A stretch of 64,000 nucleotides of DNA from the NCBI RefSeq assembly GCF_900129875.1, contig NZ_FQXC01000001.1:992001-1056000 (forward strand). The letters run 5' to 3'. This DNA is from Marivita hallyeonensis (GTDB taxonomy: Bacteria > Pseudomonadota > Alphaproteobacteria > Rhodobacterales > Rhodobacteraceae). Under the pieces are notes generated by a model. It was not told the origin of the DNA. It searched no databases and saw only the letters and a list, made by a program, of their open reading frames with translations. Position 1 is the stretch's first letter, and each line of letters starts with the position of its first letter. A program made the position numbers and the translations under genes. Below, in pieces: positions 1 to 8,397 of the stretch.

Positions 1-980
1 GTGAAGTGATCTCTATCGCGTCGCTGCCCGATTTCGACCCGAACGACCGTCCGCGACCTTTGACCGAGGGCGATGCCTCGGACAGCCCCTTGTTCAACCG
101 GGCTGTGCAGGGGGTTTATGAGCTTGGTTCGACCTTCAAGATTTTTGCTTCGGCGCAGGCGCTTGAGCTTGGGCTGGTGAACCCTGGGACTGTGATCGAC
201 ACCTCCGGCCCGATGAAAGTGGGCGGGTTCAAGATCGGTGAATTCAACAACAAGAATTACGGGCCGTTGTCAGTGTCCGACATCATCGTCAAAAGCTCGA
301 ACCGGGGTACCGGTCGAATGGCGCTGTCGATCGGGTCAAAGCGTCAGAAAGAGTTCCTCGAGGACCTCGGGTTCTTCGAGCCCACACCGCTTGAGATCGT
401 GGAAGCGAAAGGCGGTCAGCCGCTTTTGCCACAGAAGTGGACGGAACTGTCGAGCGTGACGATTTCTTACGGTCACGGTCTGAGTTCCAGCCCGCTGCAC
501 CTCGCAGCTGGGTACGCGGCGATTGCGAATGGCGGGCACTATGTGGCGCCCACCCTGTTGCGGCAGGATGGGCCGCGGCTTGGTCCGCGGGTCATGTCAG
601 AGCGCACCGCCGCGCAATCCCTTGAAATGCTGCGAAAAGTTGTGACCGAGGGCACGGCCAGCTTTGGCGAGGTGCCGGGCTACCATGTCGGCGGCAAGAC
701 CGGCACGGCGGACAAGCCGAAGCGGCGCGGTGGCGGGTACTACAAGGACAAGGTAATCAACACCTTTGCCTCGGTCTTTCCGACGACCGACCCGAAATAC
801 GTGCTTATCGTGACCCTGGACGAGCCGGTTGAGACCAGCGGAACTAAGCCGCGTCGCACCGCCGGGTGGACGGCTGTACCCGTTGCAGCGGAGATGATCC
901 GCCGGGTTGCGCCGCTTCTGGGCTTGCGGCCCGATGTCGAAACAAGGCATTTGACGGGCATCATCAACACCTCGAACTGA
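1..980 (+). CDS. ftsI: Penicillin-binding protein 3 / FtsI, C-terminal part
   Basis: Peptidoglycan DD-transpeptidase that cross-links septal wall; family members act with the divisome at the inner membrane, facing the periplasm. The gene runs in from before the window, so only about the last 325 residues are present. The three penicillin-binding motifs are visible in order: STFK (nucleophilic Ser) in the ELGSTFKIF stretch, SSN in KSSNRGTG, and KTG in GGKTGTAD. The N-terminal membrane anchor lies outside the window. It is followed by murE, murF and mraY on the same strand, the usual order of the division and cell wall (dcw) cluster, which makes FtsI rather than another class B PBP the likely identity. 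Confidence 0.93.
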   Translation, partial: EVISIASLPDFDPNDRPRPLTEGDASDSPLFNRAVQGVYELGSTFKIFASAQALELGLVNPGTVIDTSGPMKVGGFKIGEFNNKNYGPLSVSDIIVKSSNRGTGRMALSIGSKRQKEFLEDLGFFEPTPLEIVEAKGGQPLLPQKWTELSSVTISYGHGLSSSPLHLAAGYAAIANGGHYVAPTLLRQDGPRLGPRVMSERTAAQSLEMLRKVVTEGTASFGEVPGYHVGGKTGTADKPKRRGGGYYKDKVINTFASVFPTTDPKYVLIVTLDEPVETSGTKPRRTAGWTAVPVAAEMIRRVAPLLGLRPDVETRHLTGIINTSN

Positions 981-1020
981 GGGCACGCCCTTGGTCGAGC
1001 AACGACAAGAGGGGCGCGTC

Positions 1021-2505
1021 ATGGGGGCAGACGCCAAAAGCCTGAGCGAACTGGGCCTGACCGCGCGCGGCGGGGCAGATGCGTTTGTCACCGGTCTGGC
1101 GGTGGACAGCCGGGACGTGAAGGACGGCTATCTTTTTGCCGCCTTGCCGGGCACACGCATGCATGGCGGAGAATTCATCCAGTATGCCTTGCGCATGGGC
1201 GCGGCCGCGGTTCTGACGGATACCGAAGGAGCCGAGATCGCGCGCGACGTTTTGGATGGGTCCACAGCGGCCGTGATCATCGCCGCCGATCCGCGCCAGA
1301 CGCTGGCCTTCACCGCAGCGCTTTGGTTCGGTGCGCAGCCGGACACCGTCGTCGCGGTGACCGGCACCAACGGCAAGACCAGCGTGGCGAGCTTTGTGCG
1401 GCGCATCTGGCAGTTGCTGGGCCATCAGGCGGTCAATCTGGGCACGACTGGTGTTGAGGGCGATTGGGAAGCGCCCTTGGCGCACACAACGCCCGAGCCG
1501 ATCACGCTGCACCGGGCCTTGGCGGGCGCGACCGAGGCCGGGATCACTCACGCGGCGATGGAGGCGTCTTCGCACGGATTGGCGCAGCGGCGGCTTGACG
1601 GGGTGAACCTGCGCGCGGCGGGGTTCACCAATTTCACGCAGGACCATCTGGATTACCACGAGAGCTTTGAGGCGTATTTCGACGCCAAGGCGGGATTGTT
1701 TGCACGGGTGCTGCCCGAGGACGGGATCGCTGTCATCAATATCGACGACGCGCGCGGCGTGGATATGGTGGCCATCGCCCGGGCGCGCGGGCAGGAAGTC
1801 ATGACCGTGGGCCGGGATGGCGGGGCAGATATGACCCTGCTGGGCCAGCGGTTTGATGGCACCGGGCAGGACGTGCGCATCCGGTTCGGCGGCGAGACGT
1901 TCCAGACACGACTGAACCTCGTCGGCGGGTTTCAGGCTGAAAACGTCATGATCGCGGCGGGGCTGGTGATCGCCAGCGGCGCAGAGCCGGATCGCGTGTT
2001 CGCGGTTCTGCCCGAGTTGGAGACCGTGCGCGGACGTATGCAGCTTGCCGCGACACGAACCAATGGCGCGGCGGTTTACGTCGATTACGCGCACACGCCT
2101 GACGCTGTGGCGACCGCCTGTCAGGCGCTGCGGCCTCATGTGATGGGTCGGCTGGTGGCCATCGTCGGTGCCGGGGGGGACCGGGATGCGGGCAAGCGGC
2201 CGTTAATGGGCGCGGCTGCGGCAGAACATGCAGATCAGGTGATCGTGACGGATGACAATCCGCGCTCGGAGGACCCGGCGTCCATCCGCGCGGCGGTGCT
2301 GGACGGTGCGCCGGAGGCGACCGAGGTTGGCGACCGGGCAGAGGCGATCCTGCGCGGCGTCGATGCGCTCGGCCCCGGTGATGCGCTGCTCATCTGCGGG
2401 AAGGGTCATGAGACCGGGCAGATCGTGGGTGACACCGTCTATCCGTTTGACGATGTGGAACAGGCCAGCGTCGCTGTGGCCGCGCTGGACGGGAAACTCG
2501 CATGA
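1021..2505 (+). CDS. murE: UDP-N-acetylmuramoyl-tripeptide synthetase MurE
   Basis: Cytoplasmic Mur ligase that adds the third amino acid (meso-diaminopimelate in Gram-negatives) to UDP-MurNAc-L-Ala-D-Glu using ATP. The P-loop GTNGKTS is visible near residue 115, followed by the carbamylated-lysine/central domain and a C-terminal domain containing DDNPRSEDP, the motif associated with meso-DAP specificity. A TTG at 991 opens the same frame, but the ATG at 1021 follows a GAGGGG-type ribosome site at 1011-1016, so I start there (494 residues, normal for MurE). Its stop overlaps the murF start by 4 bases (ATGA), implying translational coupling. Confidence 0.95.
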   Translation: MGADAKSLSELGLTARGGADAFVTGLAVDSRDVKDGYLFAALPGTRMHGGEFIQYALRMGAAAVLTDTEGAEIARDVLDGSTAAVIIAADPRQTLAFTAALWFGAQPDTVVAVTGTNGKTSVASFVRRIWQLLGHQAVNLGTTGVEGDWEAPLAHTTPEPITLHRALAGATEAGITHAAMEASSHGLAQRRLDGVNLRAAGFTNFTQDHLDYHESFEAYFDAKAGLFARVLPEDGIAVINIDDARGVDMVAIARARGQEVMTVGRDGGADMTLLGQRFDGTGQDVRIRFGGETFQTRLNLVGGFQAENVMIAAGLVIASGAEPDRVFAVLPELETVRGRMQLAATRTNGAAVYVDYAHTPDAVATACQALRPHVMGRLVAIVGAGGDRDAGKRPLMGAAAAEHADQVIVTDDNPRSEDPASIRAAVLDGAPEATEVGDRAEAILRGVDALGPGDALLICGKGHETGQIVGDTVYPFDDVEQASVAVAALDGKLA

Positions 2506-3944
2506 CCCTTTGGACCAGCGCAGAAGCGGCGGAGGCCACAGGCGGACAGGTGACAACCGACTGGACCGCGACCGGGGTATCGATTGACACACGCACGTTG
2601 CAGCCGGGCGACCTGTTCATTGCGCTGAAAGCCGCGCGGGACGGGCATGATTTCGTGGCGCAGGCGCTCGATAAGGGTGCTGCGGCGGCCTTGGTGTCGC
2701 GCGTGCCGGAAGGCGTGGCCGACGATGCGCCGCTGCTGATCGTGGACGATGTGCAGACCGGGTTGGAGGCTCTGGGCCGCGCGGGTCGGGCGCGGACGGA
2801 AGCGCGGGTCGTCGGCGTGACGGGGTCGGTCGGCAAGACCTCGACGAAAGAGATGTTGCGCACGGTTCTGGGCGCACACGGGCGCGTCCATGCGGCGGAA
2901 GCGAGCTACAACAACCATTGGGGCGTGCCTCTGACGCTGGCCCGGATGCCGAAAGACACCGAGTTCGCGGTGATCGAGATCGGTATGAACCACCCCGGTG
3001 AGATCGCACCGCTCAGCCGGTTGGCACGGCCGCATGTTGCGATGGTCACGATTGTCGCGCCCGCGCATCTGGAAGCCTTCGAGAGCATCGACGGGATCGC
3101 GCATGAGAAGGCGTCGATCTATGAGGGGCTGGAACCGGGCGGCGTGGCGATCTGGAACGGTGATCTGCCGACGTCGGGCATCCTGTCCGAGTGGGCAAAG
3201 CGGTGTGGTGGCGTCAGCGTGTCGTTCGGGGAAAGCCAGGGGTGCGACATGCAGGTGACCGATCTGCGTGTGAGTGACACCGGTAGCGTCGTGCAGGCGC
3301 GGACGAACGGCGCAGAATTGCTGTACAAGATCGACGCGCCGGGACGGCATTTCGCGGTCAACGGTGCCGCGGTTCTCGCGGTGTGCGAAGCCTTGGGTCT
3401 GGACCGGGCGCTGTCACTCGCCGCCATCGGGCGGTGGCAGCCGGGGGCAGGACGCGGGCAGACGGTGACCGTTGCGCTTGACCCGGCGGATCGCAACACG
3501 ACGCTGTCCCTGATCGACGATGCCTATAACGCCAACCCGGCCTCGGTCGGGGCATCGCTGGCGGTGTTGGCATCGGCCCCGGTCCAGCATGACATCGGCC
3601 GTGTGAGCCGGGGACGGCGCATTGCGGTGCTGGGTGACATGAAGGAGTTGGGCCCCACCGGCCCCGATCTTCACGCCGGTCTGGCGCAGCTTCCGGCGAC
3701 GCAAGACCTTGACCGGGTGCATTGTGTCGGGCCGCTGATGCGGCATCTCTACGACGCGCTGCCGGATCGCCAGCGCGGTCTGTGGCGCGAGACATCGGCC
3801 GAGATGGCGGCAGACCTGCCCAGACTGTTGGATGCAGGCGATGTGATCCTTGTGAAGGGATCGCTCTCCATGGCGCTGGCCCGCGTGGTTGACGCGATCC
3901 GGGATATGGGCGAAAGCGAGCCGCGATCTGAGGGCAGAGGATAA
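2502..3944 (+). CDS. murF: UDP-N-acetylmuramoyl-tripeptide--D-alanyl-D-alanine ligase MurF
   Basis: Adds D-Ala-D-Ala to UDP-MurNAc-tripeptide, completing the cytoplasmic pentapeptide precursor that MraY then uses. 480 residues, typical for the family. Visible features are the P-loop GSVGKTSTKE near residue 107, the SYNNHWGVPLTL stretch near 131, the central-domain EIGMNHPGEI motif and the DDAYNANPAS motif in the C-terminal half. The start ATG overlaps the murE stop (ATGA), and mraY begins 6 bases after the stop, so the three genes are surely one transcript. Confidence 0.95.
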   Translation: MTLWTSAEAAEATGGQVTTDWTATGVSIDTRTLQPGDLFIALKAARDGHDFVAQALDKGAAAALVSRVPEGVADDAPLLIVDDVQTGLEALGRAGRARTEARVVGVTGSVGKTSTKEMLRTVLGAHGRVHAAEASYNNHWGVPLTLARMPKDTEFAVIEIGMNHPGEIAPLSRLARPHVAMVTIVAPAHLEAFESIDGIAHEKASIYEGLEPGGVAIWNGDLPTSGILSEWAKRCGGVSVSFGESQGCDMQVTDLRVSDTGSVVQARTNGAELLYKIDAPGRHFAVNGAAVLAVCEALGLDRALSLAAIGRWQPGAGRGQTVTVALDPADRNTTLSLIDDAYNANPASVGASLAVLASAPVQHDIGRVSRGRRIAVLGDMKELGPTGPDLHAGLAQLPATQDLDRVHCVGPLMRHLYDALPDRQRGLWRETSAEMAADLPRLLDAGDVILVKGSLSMALARVVDAIRDMGESEPRSEGRG

Positions 3945-3950
3945 GAGTTC

Positions 3951-5033
3951 ATGCTGTATTGGTTGACCCTGCTGTCCGATGGAGGCGATTTCTTCAACCT
4001 CTTCCGCTACATCACCTTCCGAGCGGGTGGGGCGTTTTTGACTGCGTTGCTGTTCGGGTTTCTGTTCGGCAAACCGCTCATCAACGTGTTGCGCAAACGT
4101 CAGGGCAAGGGGCAACCGATCCGCGAGGATGGGCCGGAAGGGCATTTCTCGAAGGCAGGGACGCCGACGATGGGCGGGCTTCTCATCGTTGGGGCGCTTC
4201 TGACGTCGACCTTGCTCTGGGCGCGATGGGACAACCCGTTTGTCTGGATGGTTCTCTTTGTCACGATGAGTTTCGCGCTGATCGGGTTTGCCGATGACTA
4301 TGCCAAGGTGAAGAAACAAAATACTGCAGGTGTGTCCGGTAAGCTGCGATTGCTGCTGGGTTTTCTGATCGCCGCGGTGGCTGCGTACTGGGCTGCGCAG
4401 TACCATCCGGATGATCTGACCTACAAACTGGCCTTCCCGGTGTTCAAGGACACGCTGTTGAACCTGGGTCTGCTCTTCATCCCGTTTTCGGTGATCGTCA
4501 TCGTCGGTGCGGCGAATGCGGTGAACCTGACGGATGGGCTGGACGGTCTGGCCATCATGCCCGTGATGATCGCCGCCGGAACGCTGGGCGTGATCGCCTA
4601 CGCGGTGGGACGGGTCGACTTCACCGAGTATCTCGACGTGCATTACGTGCCGGGGACAGGGGAGATCCTGATCTTTACCGCTGGCATCTTCGGCGGGGGC
4701 CTTGGCTTTCTGTGGTACAACGCGCCGCCTGCGGCGGTCTTCATGGGCGATACCGGATCGCTTGCCCTGGGAGGCGCCTTGGGGGCGATTGCGGTGGCGA
4801 CGAAGCACGAGATCGTTCTGGCCATCGTCGGCGGCTTGTTCGTGGTCGAGGCGCTCTCGGTGATCATTCAGGTGCTCTACTTCAAGCGGACCGGGAAGCG
4901 CGTCTTCCTGATGGCGCCGATCCACCACCACTACGAGAAGAAGGGCTGGGCCGAGCCGCAGATCGTCATCCGGTTCTGGATCATTTCGCTGATCCTCGCG
5001 CTCATCGGTCTGGCGACGCTGAAGGTGCGCTGA
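3951..5033 (+). CDS. mraY: Phospho-N-acetylmuramoyl-pentapeptide transferase MraY
   Basis: Inner-membrane enzyme that moves phospho-MurNAc-pentapeptide from UDP to undecaprenyl phosphate, giving lipid I. 360 residues with about ten hydrophobic segments. Family motifs visible are FGFLFGKP...[12 protein letters not shown] near the N-terminus, TPTMGG, the acidic FADDYAK loop, [24 protein letters not shown] and the histidine-rich [12 protein letters not shown] loop. It is the last dcw gene here: the next gene downstream is not murD, which departs from the common mraY-murD order. Confidence 0.97.
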   Translation: MLYWLTLLSDGGDFFNLFRYITFRAGGAFLTALLFGFLFGKPLINVLRKRQGKGQPIREDGPEGHFSKAGTPTMGGLLIVGALLTSTLLWARWDNPFVWMVLFVTMSFALIGFADDYAKVKKQNTAGVSGKLRLLLGFLIAAVAAYWAAQYHPDDLTYKLAFPVFKDTLLNLGLLFIPFSVIVIVGAANAVNLTDGLDGLAIMPVMIAAGTLGVIAYAVGRVDFTEYLDVHYVPGTGEILIFTAGIFGGGLGFLWYNAPPAAVFMGDTGSLALGGALGAIAVATKHEIVLAIVGGLFVVEALSVIIQVLYFKRTGKRVFLMAPIHHHYEKKGWAEPQIVIRFWIISLILALIGLATLKVR

Positions 5034-5147
5034 CGCGCTCTGGTTTCTGGCGCTTTTGGATACGCAACGCATTTGAGGAGCAAGTGTGCGTGTCGGTGTC
5101 TCGTTTGCATATTTGGAAAAAGAAGAAGGGACTGGCGCTGCGCGAAA

Positions 5148-5167
5148 GTGTCAACTAGGGTTGACAC
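5148..5167. promoter_or_regulatory. Palindrome of PpsR/CrtJ type (TGT-N12-ACA)
   Basis: Perfect 8-base inverted repeat GTGTCAAC / GTTGACAC separated by TAGG. Positions 5149-5166 fit TGT-N12-ACA, the site recognised by PpsR/CrtJ, the repressor of photosynthesis genes in purple bacteria. It ends 22 bases before the ATG of the bciB-like gene, a suitable place for a repressor site. Binding by PpsR is inferred; any dimeric regulator could use this palindrome. Confidence 0.55.
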
Positions 5168-5189
5168 ATTGCTGTGAGCGGAGTCGGAC

Positions 5190-6410
5190 ATGGACGGTGG
5201 TCGCATCGGGTTGAGCGTGCCGGAAATCGGGGGCGCGCCGCGTGCGGGGCTGTGTACCGACTGCGGTGTGTCACGCATGGGCGATGGCCGTGCCTGCGGG
5301 CGGGCCTGCCAGTTCATCCAGCCGGATTACGAGGGTTTTGAGCGCGCGGTGCACGGACGGACCGCTGGCGGTGGTGACGAAGCGTTCTTCGGCGTGACGC
5401 AGGCCATGCATCGCGCCCGGCTGGAGCCCGCCGCGGAGGGGGCGCAATGGACGGGTTTGACAACGGCGCTGGCGGCGGAGTTGTTGCGTGCAGGGGCGGT
5501 CGATGCGGTTCTGGCAACCGCGCCCGATCCGGAGGACCGTTGGAAACCCTTGCCGGTGATCGTGACCGACCCCGGCGACATGGCGCAATGCCGGGGCATG
5601 CGCATGGGCTACGGGCCTTTGCTGGCGCTTCTGGAACCGGCGCGGGCGGCGGGGTATCGGCGCCTGGCCCTGGTTGGCGTGCCGTGTCAGGTCTACGCGC
5701 TGCGCGCGCTGGAGGCCGAGCTTGGGTTTGACGAGATCACGGTGATCGGAACGCCCTGTTCGGACAACACGACGACCGCGAATTTCCACGCGTTTCTGAA
5801 GCTACTGGACGACAAGCCCGACACGGTCTCTTATCTGGAGTTTCGCGCCGACTATCGGGTCGAGTTGCGGTTTGACGATGGCCGCAAGCCGCGTTTCGTT
5901 CCGTTTCTGAAGCTGCCGCTGTCGAACCTGCCGTCCGATTTCTTTCCCATGACCTGCAAGACCTGCGTTGATTACACCAATCGTCTCGCGGACATCACGG
6001 TCGGCTATATGGGCGGCGATGGCGATCAGTGGCTGATTGTGCGCAATGCTCGTGGAGCGGAGGTGCTGGCGCGCCTGGGCGATAAGGTTGTGACCGCGCC
6101 GCTGACCGACAAGGGCAAGCGGGATGCGGCGGTCAAAGGTTTCATGGCCAATACCGAGCGCGCGGCGGGCGGATTGCCATTGCGGCGGATGCCGGATTGG
6201 GTGCGGCCCATCGTTGCGTGGTTGCAGCCGCGCACCGGGCCAAGGGGCCTCGAATTTGCGCGGGCGCGGGTCGAGATGAAGGCGATTGAGACAATTTTGC
6301 ACCTGCGCCGTGCGCATCCGGCGAAAATCAAGAACATGGTACCGCGTCATGTTTGGGATGTCGCCGCAAGATATGGTTTACTGCCCGGTGAGGACGAAAC
6401 GCGGCGTTAG
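5190..6410 (+). CDS. bciB: BciB-type divinyl chlorophyllide a 8-vinyl reductase (FrhB family)
   Basis: Member of the coenzyme F420 hydrogenase beta-subunit family, 406 residues. Conserved Cys residues for iron-sulfur clusters are seen at C22, C25, C36 and C40 (LCTDCG...CGRAC) and in the later MTCKTCVDY motif, followed by ADITVGYMGG. From family knowledge, the overall plan (N-terminal Cys cluster, EGAQWTG segment, GTPC, CxxC-D-Y, GPRGLEFAR C-terminus) fits BciB, the ferredoxin-linked reductase of the 8-vinyl group in (bacterio)chlorophyll synthesis, better than F420 enzymes or formate dehydrogenase subunits. The palindrome at 5148-5167 supports a photosynthesis role. A GGAG ribosome site at 5180 supports the ATG. 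The alternative is a 7-hydroxymethyl chlorophyll reductase-like or unknown FrhB paralogue. It sits where murD would be expected, away from any photosynthesis cluster visible here. Confidence 0.68.
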   Translation: MDGGRIGLSVPEIGGAPRAGLCTDCGVSRMGDGRACGRACQFIQPDYEGFERAVHGRTAGGGDEAFFGVTQAMHRARLEPAAEGAQWTGLTTALAAELLRAGAVDAVLATAPDPEDRWKPLPVIVTDPGDMAQCRGMRMGYGPLLALLEPARAAGYRRLALVGVPCQVYALRALEAELGFDEITVIGTPCSDNTTTANFHAFLKLLDDKPDTVSYLEFRADYRVELRFDDGRKPRFVPFLKLPLSNLPSDFFPMTCKTCVDYTNRLADITVGYMGGDGDQWLIVRNARGAEVLARLGDKVVTAPLTDKGKRDAAVKGFMANTERAAGGLPLRRMPDWVRPIVAWLQPRTGPRGLEFARARVEMKAIETILHLRRAHPAKIKNMVPRHVWDVAARYGLLPGEDETRR

Positions 6411-6477
6411 ACGAACGGCGCGTTGCGAGACCAGACACCGCGCGTTAGGGAGGTGCGCAGATTAAGGAACACCGCCC

Positions 6478-6957
6478 ATGACCCGCATTGCCCATATCGA
6501 GCTCGACGACGCCAACCTGCCGCCGCCGACCCCCGAGATCGAACAGGAACGCCGCGTGGCAATGTTCGATTTGATGGAGCACAACACGTTCGAACTGCCC
6601 GACCGCGACGGACGGCCCGTACCGCCGGGGCCCTATCATGTGGGTCTGTCGATCCGCGACAAGCGGCTGGTGTTCGATGTCACCACGGAAGCGCATGAAA
6701 AAGCGGCGGAGTTTCATCTGTCGCTGACGCCGTTCCGGCAGGTGGTGAAGGACTATTTCCAGATCTGCAAAAGCTACTTCGACGCGGTGAAGACACTGCC
6801 GCCCAGCCAGATCGAGACCATCGACATGGCGCGGCGCGGCATCCACAACGAAGGCGCGCGCATCTTGCAGGAGAGGCTGGAGGGCAAGGTCACGGTTGAT
6901 GATGACACTGCCCGGCGGCTGTTCACGCTGGTCTGCGTTCTGCACTTCGGGGGTTAA
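6478..6957 (+). CDS. UPF0262 family protein
   Basis: 159 residues; recognised as UPF0262, an uncharacterised soluble family found in alphaproteobacteria. The sequence begins MTRIAHIELDD and contains the family-like stretches HVGLSIRDKRLVFDV and DMARRGIHNEGA. No signal peptide, membrane segment or known catalytic motif is seen. The phosphatase-like gene starts 2 bases after its stop, and the run from here to 9278 is nearly gap-free, so it is probably the first gene of a five-gene operon. Function unknown. Confidence 0.85.
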   Translation: MTRIAHIELDDANLPPPTPEIEQERRVAMFDLMEHNTFELPDRDGRPVPPGPYHVGLSIRDKRLVFDVTTEAHEKAAEFHLSLTPFRQVVKDYFQICKSYFDAVKTLPPSQIETIDMARRGIHNEGARILQERLEGKVTVDDDTARRLFTLVCVLHFGG

Positions 6958-6959
6958 GC

Positions 6960-7409
6960 GTGGGGGCGCTGCCGCAGTCGATCCTGTTTTGCTGTGACCA
7001 CAACGCCGTCAGGTCCCCCATGGCCGAAGGCATCATGAAAAAGCTCTACGGCTTTGAAACCTACGTGCAATCCGTGGGCGTGATGAATGATCTTGAGATC
7101 GACGGGTTTGCCATTTCCGTCTGCGAAGAGATCGGGGTCGAGTTGCAGCGTCACCGGTCCCGGAGTTTCGATGAGCTTGAGGAAAACGGCGAGGCCCTGT
7201 CCGGCTTCGACCTGATCGTTGCCCTGTCGCCCGCGTCGCAGCGCAGGGCGCTCGATCTGACACGATTCTATCACCTGACGGTGGAATACTGGCCGATCAT
7301 GGACCCGACCGGTCTGGGGGAAACGCGCGAGCAGAAATTGAACGCGTATCGGCAGACACGCGATCAGTTGGTTGATCAGCTCAGCCGGAAATGGGGAGGC
7401 CACATATGA
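6960..7409 (+). CDS. Low-molecular-weight tyrosine phosphatase-like protein
   Basis: 149 residues with the LMW-PTP/arsenate reductase fold. The phosphate-binding loop near the N-terminus reads FCCDHNAVRSPMAEG, resembling C-x5-R-S/T: the second Cys (CDHNAVRS) is correctly placed before Arg-Ser. A C-terminal MDPTG...EQ segment corresponds to the region of the general acid Asp. The first ATG would remove this loop, so the GTG at 6960 is the start. Substrate (phosphoprotein or small phosphoester) is unknown. It overlaps the next gene by 4 bases. Confidence 0.8.
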   Translation: MGALPQSILFCCDHNAVRSPMAEGIMKKLYGFETYVQSVGVMNDLEIDGFAISVCEEIGVELQRHRSRSFDELEENGEALSGFDLIVALSPASQRRALDLTRFYHLTVEYWPIMDPTGLGETREQKLNAYRQTRDQLVDQLSRKWGGHI

Positions 7410-7801
7410 GCAGACTGACGTTGGAACGGTATTTCGATGCCTTCAACCGCAAGGATATCGTGGGCATGGTGGACTGTCTGTCGGATGACGTCGCGCACCA
7501 TGTCAACGAAGGTGATGTGCGGATTGGCAAGGACAGTTTCGAGGCCTTCTGCCATCATATGGCGCGGTGCTATGATGAGACTCTGACCGAACTTGTGATC
7601 TTTACGGCCGAAGACGGAATGCGCGGCGCTGCCGAATACATGGTCAACGGCACCTATCTTGAGACCGACACGGGGCTACCGGAGGCGCAGGGGCAGGGAT
7701 ACCGTCTTCCTGCCGGATCGTTCTTCTCGATGGCGGACGGCAAGATCACGCGGGTGGTGACATATTACAATCTCAGTGACTGGATCCGTCAGGTGTCGTG
7801 A
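7406..7801 (+). CDS. NTF2-like / ketosteroid isomerase-related protein
   Basis: 131-residue protein of the SnoaL/NTF2-like cone-fold type, with the typical opening (LERYFDAFNRKDIVGMVDCLSDDVAHH) and a second half ending in a strand pair (KITRVVTYYNLSDWIRQVS). Such proteins act as small hydrolases, isomerases or ligand-binding partners; no substrate can be named. An upstream in-frame ATG at 7391 lies on its ribosome site (GGGGAGG, 7393-7399), so the ATG at 7406 is preferred. Coupled to both neighbours by overlaps. Confidence 0.75.
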   Translation: MSRLTLERYFDAFNRKDIVGMVDCLSDDVAHHVNEGDVRIGKDSFEAFCHHMARCYDETLTELVIFTAEDGMRGAAEYMVNGTYLETDTGLPEAQGQGYRLPAGSFFSMADGKITRVVTYYNLSDWIRQVS

Positions 7802-8397
7802 TGCGCGTTCAGGCTCTGACAGGCGCTGCGCTGGACGCGGCGCTGGAGGATGTGGCCGCGTTGCGGATCGCGGTGTTTCGCGAGTGGCCGTATCTTTACG
7901 ACGGCGATCTGGACTACGAGCGGCGCTACCTTGAGACCTACCGAAAGAGCGAAGCGGCGATCCTCGTGGGCGCGTTCGATGGCGATCGCCTCGTCGGTGC
8001 GGCGACGGGAACGCCGATGGCTGATCATGCCGATGATTTCGCGGCGGCCTTTGACGGAACCGGCATCGCGTTGGAGGATGTGTTCTACTGCGCCGAGTCG
8101 GTGCTTTTGCCGGAGTATCGCGGGCAAGGCGTCGGGCATCGGTTTTTCGATCTTCGGGAGACACATGCGCGTTCGCTGGGCGCGTCGATTTCGGCTTTCT
8201 GCGCCGTGATGCGCCCGGAAGACCACCCGATGCGGCCGAGCGACTATCGATCGCTAGAGCCGTTCTGGCGCAAACGCGGGTATCGGCCGCTGGAGGGAGC
8301 GGTGGCGCAGTTCAGATGGAAGGACGTGGATCAGGTTGCAGAGACGATGAAGCCATTGCAGGTCTGGATGCGTACCTTCAGGGGAGATGAGCAGTGA
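7801..8397 (+). CDS. GNAT family N-acetyltransferase
   Basis: 198 residues with a GNAT acetyl-CoA fold. The acetyl-CoA-binding motif A region is LLPEYRGQGVGHRFFDLRE (R/Q-x-x-G-x-G form as RGQGVG) near residues 101-119. The start overlaps the upstream stop as TGATG; a GTG three bases earlier is also possible. Acceptor substrate unknown. It lies directly before the nitrilase-type gene, overlapping it by 4 bases, so the two products may act on related amine or amide compounds (inference from context only). Confidence 0.8.
   Translation: MRVQALTGAALDAALEDVAALRIAVFREWPYLYDGDLDYERRYLETYRKSEAAILVGAFDGDRLVGAATGTPMADHADDFAAAFDGTGIALEDVFYCAESVLLPEYRGQGVGHRFFDLRETHARSLGASISAFCAVMRPEDHPMRPSDYRSLEPFWRKRGYRPLEGAVAQFRWKDVDQVAETMKPLQVWMRTFRGDEQ

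Noticed and set aside
964-2139. Long minus-strand open frames opposite murE, murF and mraY
   Set aside because: They mirror the high-GC codon pattern of the real genes, lack family features and overlap well-identified genes completely.
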